Below, one piece after another: positions 25,966 through 33,214 of a stretch of 42,252 nucleotides of DNA. The notes under the pieces were generated by a model, which was given only the letters and a program-made list of their open reading frames with translations, made no database searches and was not told where the DNA came from. The position numbers and the translations under genes are program-made. Every line of letters starts with the position of its first letter. Within the stretch, counting starts at the first letter, position 1. Origin of the DNA: Dehalococcoidia bacterium (GTDB lineage: Bacteria; Chloroflexota; Dehalococcoidia; Lucifugimonadales; UBA3495); assembly GCA_009692925.1 (NCBI GenBank), contig SHYG01000011.1, positions 1 to 42,252 on the forward strand, in the 5' to 3' direction.

Positions 25966-27108
25966 TCAGAAGTCCATGTCCGAAACGCCCCAGTCCCGGG
26001 GCTTGCCCACGATGTGGGATTCCAGCTCCTGCACCGAGGTCTGGCCGCAGAAGGCCAGGGCGCGGTCCAGCTCGTGGCGCAGGATCTCCAGCACGCCGTG
26101 GACGCCGTCAGCGCCATCCACCGCCAAGCCCCAGAACAGGGGCCGCCCAATGCCCACGGCGCGCACGCCCAAAGCCAGGGCTTTCAGCACGTCGCTGCCC
26201 CTGCGGACGCCGGAGTCCAGGTACAGCTCGGCGCGGCCGGCCACCGCCTCGACAATCTGGGGTAGGGTCTCCACGGAGCTGAGGGTCATGTCCACCTGCC
26301 GCCCGCCGTGGTTGGACACCAGGATGCCGTTCACCCCGTGCTCCACCGCCAGCAGGGCGTCTTCCGGGCCGCAAATGGCCTTGAATACCAGGGGCAGCGT
26401 CGTGATGGAGCGGAGCCAGTCCACCTCGTCCCAGGTCAGCCTGGCGGAGTCGGGTCGCTAGGCGAAGGGGTCGCCGGTGGCGCTGACGTTGGCGCCGGTC
26501 TTCACATTCATGCCGCGGAAGTTGGCGCGCTCGAAGGGGTGGTCGTAGCGGTTCTTGATGCTGCGCTCCTGGGGCACGGGCACCGGGCTGTCCACCGTGA
26601 GGCACACCGCCTTGAAGCCGGCCTCTTCCGCGCGGCGCACCAGCATTTCGGTGAGCTGGGGGCTTCGGTGGTTCAGCTGCATCCACAGCGGCCCGGTGGC
26701 AACTTCCGCCACCTCCTCAATGCTGTAGTTGGCGCCGGTGCTGAGCACCATGATGGTTCCCGACATGCCCGCACCCTTGGCGGTGGCCAGCTCGCCGTCG
26801 GGGTGGGCGATCTTGTGGCCGCCCGCGGGGCAGACAAAGATGGGCATGCTGACAGGAGTGCCCAGAACGGTGGTGGACAGGTCGCGGTGCTGCACGTCTC
26901 TCAGCAGCCGGGGCCGCAGCACCAGGGATTGCAGCGCGGTGCGGTTGCGGCGAGTGGTGACCTCGTCCATGGCCCCCGACTCGATCTCGTTCCAGACGTT
27001 GTAGGGCAGCAGCTCTTTGGCGAGAGCCTCGTAGTCGGCCAGGTTGATGGGGTCTAGCCGTATAAACACCTCGTGGGATACCGGCTTGGGCCTTGTGGCC
27101 CGCAGCAT
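25966..27108 (-). pseudogene. FMN-dependent alpha-hydroxyacid dehydrogenase interrupted by one in-frame TAG
   Basis: A member of the lactate/glycolate oxidase family, oxidising 2-hydroxyacids with FMN. If read through it would be about 380 residues, the normal family size. The 5' part (26458-27108) holds the FMN site PIFVCPAGGHKIAHPDGE, WMQLNHRSPQ and AVCLTVDSPVPVPQE. The 3' part (25966-26457) holds LPLVFKAICGPEDALLAVEHG, the catalytic SNHGGRQ and LYLDSGVRRGSDVLKAL. The two are in the same frame, separated only by TAG at 26458-26460 in the variable loop before LTWDEVDWLR. The catalytic His/Arg lie after the stop, so the short product should be inactive. A nonsense mutation or a base-call error are the simplest explanations. 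ATG 27108 is the likely start. Confidence 0.8.
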
Positions 27109-27119
27109 GATGCGGCCAG

Positions 27120-27125
27120 ATTGTA
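27120..27125 (-). promoter_or_regulatory. Candidate -10 element of the FMN dehydrogenase gene
   Basis: TACAAT (minus strand) within GCGGCCAGATTGTAC, only 12 bases before the likely start codon, implying a very short leader. Confidence 0.35.
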
Positions 27126-27169
27126 CTCCAATGCGGATGATTGGGCTAGCTGGGAGGGCTGGGACGACC

Positions 27170-27226
27170 ACGCCCCCCTCTGTATCTCCCGCTTCGTTAG
27201 GGGGAGAGGGGACGCACCCCCCCCTA
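27170..27226. repeat. Family B repeat, copy 3, abutting the VOC gene stop
   Basis: CCCCCTCTGTATCTCCCGCT then TCGTTAGGGGGAGAGGGGAC. The TAG stop of the VOC gene (27224-27226) forms its edge. Confidence 0.65.
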
Positions 27227-27691
27227 CCCCGTCGCCGAGCCGTCGTCGAACTGCACCAGGATGCCGTCGGGGTCGAAGCAGTAGAACACCCGCACCTTGC
27301 CTTGCGCGTTGGTGTAGCCCTCCAGGGTGTCCGCCAGCTTCACGCCGTGGGCCACCAGGTGCCTGGCCAGGCTGGTGGGGTCTTTTACCGTGAAGCAGAT
27401 GTGGTGGATGCCCACTTGGTCCAGCTTGGGCGCCTGGCCCTCTACGGCGGCGTCGGTGTGGCTGCTCAGCACTAGGTAGGGCTTGCCGTCGCCCCAGTGC
27501 AGGTGGGCCGACTGCCGGGTCTTGCGCCGCTTCTGGTAGACCGCGGCCTGCCGGTCGCCGAAGTGCGCCTGCATGTCCTGGGTCTCCTGGCGGGTGACCT
27601 TCATGCCCAGGATGTCGCGGTAGAACTTGAGGGATTTCTCGATATCCCGCACGCAGATGCCCATGTGGGAGATTCCGGCTGGTTCGATCAT
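27224..27691 (-). CDS. VOC (glyoxalase/dioxygenase-fold) family protein
   Basis: A 155-residue vicinal-oxygen-chelate protein with two beta-alpha-beta-beta-beta modules: residues 1-75 (ISHMGICVRDIEKSLKFYRDILGMKV) and 90-150 (VGIHHICFTVKDPTSLARHL ... VRVFYCFDPDGILVQF). Candidate metal ligands are H9 in the first module, the histidine pair in GIHH at about 95, and the acidic residue near the end. Such proteins isomerise, epimerise or ring-cleave small substrates; this one has no diagnostic subtype motif. AAGGAGGG lies six bases before ATG 27691. The neighbours (hydroxyacid dehydrogenase, CoA transferase) suggest small-organic-acid catabolism. Confidence 0.88.
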   Translation of the reverse strand: MIEPAGISHMGICVRDIEKSLKFYRDILGMKVTRQETQDMQAHFGDRQAAVYQKRRKTRQSAHLHWGDGKPYLVLSSHTDAAVEGQAPKLDQVGIHHICFTVKDPTSLARHLVAHGVKLADTLEGYTNAQGKVRVFYCFDPDGILVQFDDGSATG

Positions 27692-27720
27692 GGGTTGCCC
27701 TCCTTTTTTCTGAGAAATAC

Positions 27721-27804
27721 CGATTCACCGCAGAGGCGCAGAGAACGCTGAGATTATGGGGATCTAGTCTTACTCAATGCTCTCTGCGCCTCTGCGGTGA
27801 ATCG
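27721..27804. repeat. 32-bp near-perfect inverted repeat (family G)
   Basis: Arms 27721-27752 (CGATTCACCGCAGAGGCGCA...) and 27773-27804 pair with three mismatches around a 20-base loop, in the divergent gap between the VOC and NHL genes. A related degenerate string (CTCTGCACTCTCTGCGTGCT) occurs near 1714. Confidence 0.75.
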
Positions 27805-27843
27805 TCTCCCCGGTTCCAACCGGGCTTGCTAACCGGGGCATTC

Positions 27844-27849
27844 TACAAT
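27844..27849 (+). promoter_or_regulatory. Candidate -10 element of the NHL-repeat gene
   Basis: TACAAT 45 bases before the start codon; no clear -35. Confidence 0.35.
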
Positions 27850-27893
27850 ACTCTGTAGGCACGCTGCATCCCGCACAAGCAAGGAGGACGGCC

Positions 27894-28937
27894 ATGCCGG
27901 CACAGACCATCGCCAAGGGCATCATCCAGACCGTGCTGGGCAACGGGGAGCACGGCTGCTCCGGCGACGGCGGCCCCGCCATGAACGCCGCCTGCGCCGA
28001 CCCATATATGTGCGCCTTTGACGCCCACGGCAACCTGTTTGTCTGCATGGGGCAGGACCACCGCATCCGCCGCATGGACGCCCGCACCGGCATCATCACC
28101 ACCGTGGCGGGCACCGGCGCGGCGGGATATGCGGGCGACGGCGGTCCGGCCTTGCGAGCCACCTTCAACATGCCCTACGCCCTCACTGTGGACGCCAACG
28201 GCGACATCTACGTGGCGGAGCGGCGCAACTGCACAGTGCGCAAGGTTGACGGCAAGACCGGCGTGGCCAGCACCGTTGCCGGCACCGGAGTGCTGGGCTA
28301 CAGCGGCGACGGCGGCCCCGGCAACCTGGCGCAGATGCGGGAGCCCAACGACGTTTGGCTGGACGGCAAGGGCGGCCTGCTCATTGCCGACATCCAGGAC
28401 CAGCGCATCCGCCGGGTGGACCTGAAAACGGGCATCATCACCACCTTTGCCGGCACCGGCCAGAAGTCCCGCGCGGGCGACGGCCAGCCTGCCACCCAGG
28501 CCAGTCTCATGGGGCCAAGAGCGGTGTGCATGGACCACCGGGGCAACACCTACATCTGCGAGCGCGAGGGCAACGGGGTGCGGAAGGTGGACGCCAGGGG
28601 CATCCTGACAACTATCGCCGGAGGGCAAGGGGTCAGGGGCTACAGCGGCGACGGCGGGCCAGCTCTGGCCGCCGCCTGGGGCGCGCCCAAGGCCATGCGC
28701 TGCGACCCGGATAACAACATCATCGTGGTGGACACAGAGAACAACGCAGTGCGCCGCATTGCCGCCCGCACCGGCATCGTCACCCACATCGCCGGAGGGC
28801 GCGAGGGCGGCGAGGGCGACGGCGGGCCGGCCACTGCGGCGGGACTGGCGCGGCCCCACGGCTGCGGCGTGGACGCGGCGGGCAACCTGTACATTGCCGA
28901 CACCCACAACCACCGGGTGCGCGTGGTAGGGTTGTAG
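27894..28937 (+). CDS. NHL-repeat six-bladed beta-propeller protein
   Basis: A 347-residue protein made almost entirely of six near-identical units of about 56 residues. Each has a (S/A/E)GDGxP-A turn, a D-x-x-GN-x-x-V/I-A-D strand pair, R-x-V/I-R and TGIITT-x-AGTG. The first GDGGP occurs near residue 22 and the last near 305, and the C-terminal strand HNHRVRVVGL closes the ring. There is no signal peptide or catalytic addition, so it is probably a cytoplasmic binding propeller, or exported by a route not visible here. AAGGAGG lies seven bases before ATG 27894. The closeness of the repeats implies recent or homogenised duplication. Ligand and role are unknown. Confidence 0.88.
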   Translation: MPAQTIAKGIIQTVLGNGEHGCSGDGGPAMNAACADPYMCAFDAHGNLFVCMGQDHRIRRMDARTGIITTVAGTGAAGYAGDGGPALRATFNMPYALTVDANGDIYVAERRNCTVRKVDGKTGVASTVAGTGVLGYSGDGGPGNLAQMREPNDVWLDGKGGLLIADIQDQRIRRVDLKTGIITTFAGTGQKSRAGDGQPATQASLMGPRAVCMDHRGNTYICEREGNGVRKVDARGILTTIAGGQGVRGYSGDGGPALAAAWGAPKAMRCDPDNNIIVVDTENNAVRRIAARTGIVTHIAGGREGGEGDGGPATAAGLARPHGCGVDAAGNLYIADTHNHRVRVVGL

Positions 28938-28938
28938 G

Positions 28939-28995
28939 CCGTAGGGGCAGGGCTTGCCCTGCCCTGGGGAGGCGGGGCAAGCCCTGCCCCTACGG
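28939..28995. repeat. Perfect 21-bp inverted repeat (family F)
   Basis: CCGTAGGGGCAGGGCTTGCCC (arm one, 28939-28959; shown without its full context) pairs exactly with 28975-28995. It begins directly after the NHL gene's TAG and may serve as its 3' hairpin. Confidence 0.75.
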
Positions 28996-29062
28996 GGTTG
29001 ATCCCCTTAACCTGGGGAGGGGTTTTTGGACCTGCATAAGTATTAAACATAAGGAGGCTCAT

Positions 29063-29578
29063 ATGCCCAGAATTGCTCTTGACCTGAACAAGGCTGCCGA
29101 CCGACAGAAGGTCCACGGGGAGTGGCGGGTCGGCCACGGGTTTGTGCCCGGCGAGGCCAACGAGGGCCTGACCACCCAGAGTGCGGGCAGCGACGCCCGC
29201 CTGAAAGATTACGACGACTCGGGCTGGGAGGTTTGCGCCAACGTGCGCCAGAGCCACTCGTCGGGGTTCACCTTCATCTGGTACCGCATCACGGTGGAGG
29301 TGCCCCAGCGGGTGGACGGCGCCACGGTGGCGGGGAACCGGCTGTGGTTTGAGACCAGCGCCGACAACTACGGCGAGGTGTGGGTGGACGGCGAGCTGAA
29401 CCGCAGCACCGGCGCCATAGTTGGCCTCAACCTGCCTCACCGGGTGGAGATCAGCCCCAGCGCGGTGACCGGCGCCAAGCACGTCATCGCCTGTTTGGTG
29501 GCCAACGGGCCGCTGGGCGCGCCCCGGGGCGGCGTGTTCCTGCGCTACGCCACCCTGGCCTTCGAGTCGTCCAACTAA
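29063..29578 (+). CDS. Hypothetical protein resembling a galactose-binding-like (jelly-roll) domain
   Basis: A 171-residue protein without a signal peptide. The order YDDSGWEV, FIWYRITVEVP, LWFETSADNYGEVWVDGEL, HRVEIS, KHVIACLVANGPLG and FLRYATLAFE resembles the sugar-binding jelly roll at the start of family 2 glycosidases (DDSGW...WYR..f.vP...G....l.f....d...V.vNG). No catalytic domain is attached. AAGGAGG lies six bases before ATG 29063. It follows the NHL gene across a family F hairpin. A stand-alone carbohydrate-binding or scaffold role is a guess. Confidence 0.7.
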   Translation: MPRIALDLNKAADRQKVHGEWRVGHGFVPGEANEGLTTQSAGSDARLKDYDDSGWEVCANVRQSHSSGFTFIWYRITVEVPQRVDGATVAGNRLWFETSADNYGEVWVDGELNRSTGAIVGLNLPHRVEISPSAVTGAKHVIACLVANGPLGAPRGGVFLRYATLAFESSN

Positions 29579-29602
29579 TTAGCCCCTTAGTAAAGTATCC
29601 TG

Positions 29603-29661
29603 CCGGGATTTGGGGATTAGGGGTTCTATTCAACGTTAATCCCCTAATCTCCTAATCCCGG
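29603..29661. repeat. Family C palindromic repeat, copy 5
   Basis: CCGGGATTTGGGGATTAGGG ... CCCCTAATCTCCTAATCCCGG, between the jelly-roll-like gene and the MFS gene. Confidence 0.75.
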
Positions 29662-29716
29662 CCGGTTGTCCTCCACCCACGCTGGAGACGAAATAGGCTG
29701 CATAGGGGGCATGTAG

Positions 29717-30991
29717 ATTTCAACTTGGCTTAAGTTTAGGCGGCCCTCTCTGGAGTCTCCCGCGCCCGCTGTTGCCCAGACAACCCCAGCCGCGGCAAGG
29801 CCGGGCGATGCGCTGCGCATTCCGGCCTTCCGCTACCTGTGGGGCAGCACCGGCCTGATTAACCTGGCCAACCAGATGCGGGGAATGATCATCGCCTGGC
29901 TGGTGCTGGACATGACCAACTCCCAGCTTTGGGTGGGCCTGGTCAATGGCCTGCCGGGCATCGCCATTGCCGGCCTCTCTTTGGCCGGCGGCGTGCTGGT
30001 CGACCGGGCCAACCCCAAGGCGGTGCTGCTGTGGGTAAGGCTCACCCAGGCCGCCGCGGTGTTCGTCATCGCCTTCCTGGTGACGGCAGGAGTTGCTGAA
30101 GTCTGGCACATACTGCTGCTGGTCTTCGTGGCCAGCGGGGTTCACGGCATCGACACGGTAGCCTCCCAGGTGGCGGTCAGCGGGCTGGTGAGCCGCGACC
30201 GGTTGCTCAGCGCCCTGTCCCTCATGCGCGTGGCCAACAACATCTCGCAGATAGTTGGCCCGGCCCTGGGCGGCGTAATCTTTGCCTGGATGGGCGCGCC
30301 GGCGGCCCTGTGGGTGCTGGTGGCGGCCTTCGGGCTGGCCCTGTTGGCGATAGTCCGCTTCCCCGCAGGGAGCGCCCAACCGCGCCGCCGGGTCACCTCT
30401 GCCCTGCGAGACCTGAAGGACGGCCTGCGCTACGCCGGGCGCACCCAGCACGTGCGGTGGCTGCTGATTCTGGGCGGCGCTTGCATCCTGCCCGCGGCGT
30501 TCCATCCCCTGATGCCCAGCCACGTGCGGGACACGCTGGGCGCCGGTCCCCGCGAGCTGGGCTTCATCATAGGCATATTCGGCGCCGGCGGGCTGCTGGG
30601 CTCGTTGGCGCTGGCGCTGCGCCGGGACGTGAGCCGCAAGGGGCTGGCGATGGTCTGGTCGGCGCTGATCTGGAGCGCGGCCCTGGCAGGGCTAGCCTTC
30701 TCCCACTCCTTCTACGTCACAGCCGGGTGCATGTTCGTCATCGGCGTCATGTGGTCGGTGTGGATGAACAACCTGAACACGCTGCTGCAGACCACGGTGC
30801 CCACGGAGATGCATGGGCGGGTCATCAGCATCAACAAGATCGTGTCCCAGGGAGGGATGGCCTGGCTGGTGGGCGGGCTGCTGGCCACGGCGATCGGGCC
30901 CACGGCGACCTTCCTGCTGGCGGCCGGGGTGTTCACGGTGCTGCATATTCTGGCCTACACCGGAGTCCCGGAGCTGCGGCAGGCGGACTGA
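29717..30991 (+). CDS. Major facilitator superfamily exporter, start unresolved
   Basis: An MFS transporter of the small-molecule exporter (EntS-like) type, with about twelve hydrophobic segments and the loop motif GGVLVDRANPKAVLL. The first ATG (29876) falls inside the first membrane helix, because the frame upstream already encodes the family N-terminus (ALRIPAFRYLWGSTGLINLA). The frame is open back to 29717 and has no ATG, GTG or TTG there. Immediately upstream, in the same frame, stand ATG (29711) and TAG (29714). Candidate starts are ATT 29717, seven bases after AGGGGG, or CTG 29750 after TTTAGGCGG; otherwise a base error or a nonsense codon 2 has crippled the gene. The full protein would be about 400-425 residues. 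The substrate is unknown. Confidence 0.8.
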   Translation: MSTWLKFRRPSLESPAPAVAQTTPAAARPGDALRIPAFRYLWGSTGLINLANQMRGMIIAWLVLDMTNSQLWVGLVNGLPGIAIAGLSLAGGVLVDRANPKAVLLWVRLTQAAAVFVIAFLVTAGVAEVWHILLLVFVASGVHGIDTVASQVAVSGLVSRDRLLSALSLMRVANNISQIVGPALGGVIFAWMGAPAALWVLVAAFGLALLAIVRFPAGSAQPRRRVTSALRDLKDGLRYAGRTQHVRWLLILGGACILPAAFHPLMPSHVRDTLGAGPRELGFIIGIFGAGGLLGSLALALRRDVSRKGLAMVWSALIWSAALAGLAFSHSFYVTAGCMFVIGVMWSVWMNNLNTLLQTTVPTEMHGRVISINKIVSQGGMAWLVGGLLATAIGPTATFLLAAGVFTVLHILAYTGVPELRQAD

Positions 30992-31146
30992 GGCACTTTA
31001 ACCCCGGCCACTTTCCGCCATTTACTCTGGAGCGTGACGAAACAACTCCGCACCACCATTCAGTAAAGTGCTTGCTCTCGCTGCCATATTGTCTAATCCG
31101 GCGACGTGGTGTAAGCTTCCCCCAGTTTTTGATTTGGGAGAGCGTC

Positions 31147-32865
31147 ATGCGACTACGCGCGTATCGGGCAACCTATCTGGCGGGACTGGTGGCGCTGCTG
31201 GGGCTGCTGGCAGTAGCCTGCGGCGCCGCGGCCCCCGCCACGCCATCCGCCGCCACACCGCGCCCCACCACCAGCGGCACGGCGGCAACGCCGGTGGCTT
31301 CACCCGCGCCAGCCACCGCCACCGCGCCGATCAAGCCGGCGGGCAAGATTACCATGATGAACGGCAACTGGGCCAAGCAGCAGTTTGACCCGCTGGGCGG
31401 CGACAACGAAGGCACCGTGTACATGCGGACCCTGCACGGCTACCTGATTGCCGGCAACGACCAGGCCAAGATGGTGCCGGGCATCGCCACAGGCTGGAGC
31501 GTGTCCGCCGACGGCAAGACCTGGACCTTCACCATCCGCAAGGGGGTCAAGTTCCACAACGGCGAAGAGATGACCATGGACGACGTGCTGTTCAGCCAGC
31601 TGCACAGCCATGGGCCAGATGTCCCCACCAATACCACTATCTCCACCCTTATTAACCAGGCCAAGCAGACCGAAAAGGTGGAGCAGACCGGGCCGGACAA
31701 GATTAGCTGGACCCACACCAAGCCCCTGGCCAATTTCGCCTTCTATCAATCTGAACTGTTCGGCAGCCAGCACGCGGGAGTCATCCTGCCCAAGAAGGTA
31801 TTTGACACTGTAGGCCGGACCGGGTACGAGAAGAACCCCATCTCCGCGGGCACCGCCAAACTGGTCAAGTACGTGCCTTCGGAGCAGATGCTCTTCGAGC
31901 GGTTTGACGACTACTACTACCAGCCAGCCAACGGCTTTCCCGAGGACCGCCGGCTGAAGATCCAGACCCTGGACATGCGCCTGGTGCCCGAGGAGTCCAC
32001 CCGCGTGGCGGCGCTGCGGTCCGGCGAGGCGGACCTCATCGAAGCCAGCCTGGTCTCCCGCAAACAGATCGAGGGCGCCGGCGGAAAGGTGATTTTCAGC
32101 CGCGAGTCGTCCTACGGACAGATTCAGTTCCTCCAGTGCTGGCAACCAGAGCTGTGGTGCAACAAGAAAGACGTGCGCCACGCCTTGGACTACGCCATCG
32201 ACAAGAACCTGATCCGCACCACGCTCTACGGCACCGATGTGATGGAAAGCAAGGGCTGGACGCTGGTCACTCCCACCGCCCTGGGATACGGTCCGGAGCT
32301 GGACCCGTTCCCATATGACGTGGCCAAGGCCAAGGACCTTCTGGCCAAGGCGGGCTACCCCGGCGGGGCCGGGTTCCCGCCCTTCAAGATTCAAACCTGG
32401 GCCGCCGGGGATTTTCCCTTCCTGCCCGAGATGTCCCTGCTGGTGGCCGATATGTGGAAGAAGAACTTGGGCCTGGACGTCCAGGTCAATACGGGCGAGG
32501 CCGTCGGCATCCGGGAGAAGTGGCAGGCCTTCCAGCTAGGCGGTGACGTGATGCTCCGCAGCAACGAGGGCCGCTGGGACGGCGGGTCGTCCATCATCGG
32601 CGCCTACGCCCTGCCGGAAAGCCGGACCCGCCGGACCGACGACCCGGCGTTGCGCGCGGCGGTGCAGGAAGCCCTGGCGGTGATGACCCCCACCGACCGG
32701 CAGGCAGCTTACAACAAGATGTACCGCACGCTGTACGATGCCCACTACGAGGTCGGCTTGGGATACGTCAACCTGCCCTGGGGCCTGGGGCCGCGGGTGG
32801 CCGACTGGAAGCCCTGGCCGCTCAGCGCCTACGCCACCGCCATGTGGACGGTGACGCTGAAGTAG
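31147..32865 (+). CDS. Solute-binding lipoprotein, peptide/nickel ABC transporter family 5
   Basis: A 572-residue extracellular binding protein. The signal peptide LAGLVALLGLLAVA ends in lipobox AVAC, followed by a long Ala/Thr/Pro linker. The mature domain shows the family pattern: VPGIATGWSVSADGKTWTFTIRKGVKFHNGEEMTMDDVLFS, GTAKLVKYVPSEQMLFERFDDYY, VRHALDYAIDKNLI and AKDLLAKAGYPGGAG. GGGAGAG lies six bases before ATG 31147; longer forms starting upstream run through the MFS gene and are rejected. No permease or ATPase genes adjoin, so its transporter lies elsewhere. Nickel for urease is one conceivable ligand, but peptides or opines are equally possible. Confidence 0.9.
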   Translation: MRLRAYRATYLAGLVALLGLLAVACGAAAPATPSAATPRPTTSGTAATPVASPAPATATAPIKPAGKITMMNGNWAKQQFDPLGGDNEGTVYMRTLHGYLIAGNDQAKMVPGIATGWSVSADGKTWTFTIRKGVKFHNGEEMTMDDVLFSQLHSHGPDVPTNTTISTLINQAKQTEKVEQTGPDKISWTHTKPLANFAFYQSELFGSQHAGVILPKKVFDTVGRTGYEKNPISAGTAKLVKYVPSEQMLFERFDDYYYQPANGFPEDRRLKIQTLDMRLVPEESTRVAALRSGEADLIEASLVSRKQIEGAGGKVIFSRESSYGQIQFLQCWQPELWCNKKDVRHALDYAIDKNLIRTTLYGTDVMESKGWTLVTPTALGYGPELDPFPYDVAKAKDLLAKAGYPGGAGFPPFKIQTWAAGDFPFLPEMSLLVADMWKKNLGLDVQVNTGEAVGIREKWQAFQLGGDVMLRSNEGRWDGGSSIIGAYALPESRTRRTDDPALRAAVQEALAVMTPTDRQAAYNKMYRTLYDAHYEVGLGYVNLPWGLGPRVADWKPWPLSAYATAMWTVTLK

Positions 32866-32903
32866 ACCTCAAATAACCCGCGGCAGCATAATCCTGCGGC
32901 ATT

Positions 32904-32941
32904 ACAGCCTGCGACTCGCCCTGGAGTGGATCGCAGGCTGT
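32904..32941 (+). terminator. Candidate terminator after the solute-binding protein gene
   Basis: ACAGCCTGCGA (32904-32914) pairs exactly with TCGCAGGCTGT (32931-32941), loop 16, followed by a weak T-rich TGTTCG. The 349-bp gap 32866-33214 otherwise holds only family A and D repeats. Confidence 0.45.
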
Positions 32942-32988
32942 TGTTCGTAACGGAGCGGGCCCACGCAGTTGGTTAAGCCAACGGAGCG

Positions 32989-33064
32989 TTGCATAAACAG
33001 CTAATGCGGTTGTGAAGCATTTGGGACACCCCCCCTTTGTAAAGGGGGGTTGGGGGGGTTTTCC
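32989..33064. repeat. Family A element, copy 8, with conserved flank
   Basis: TTGCATAAACAGCTAATGCG GTTGTGAAGCATTTGGGAC, then CCCCCCTTTGTAAAGGGGGG. The left palindrome arm is shortened while the flank is intact. Confidence 0.75.
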
Positions 33065-33108
33065 AGACAGGTCTGCATCCATCAAACGTGTCTAGTCGAA
33101 GTAGTTGG

Positions 33109-33128
33109 ATTCCGGCTTGCGCCGGAAT
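33109..33128. repeat. Family D hairpin, single copy
   Basis: ATTCCGGCTTGCGCCGGAAT followed by GACGATGACC. Confidence 0.65.
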
Positions 33129-33214
33129 GACGATGACCTGACCAATACTCTGCCAGTCGCCGGGAGGAGCACACCATCGGCAGCAGCCACCCACAACGCC
33201 CCGCCGGTTCCCTG

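Noticed and set aside
26458-29716. Reassignment of TAG to an amino acid
   Set aside because: Two genes show in-frame TAG, but many intact genes here end normally in TAG (desaturase, aldolase fusion, ureF, urtD, moxR), so TAG is an ordinary stop.
30310-32865. An 851-codon frame running from inside the MFS gene into the solute-binding protein
   Set aside because: The first 279 codons are an out-of-frame shadow of the MFS gene. The lipoprotein signal and ribosome site fix the real start at 31147.
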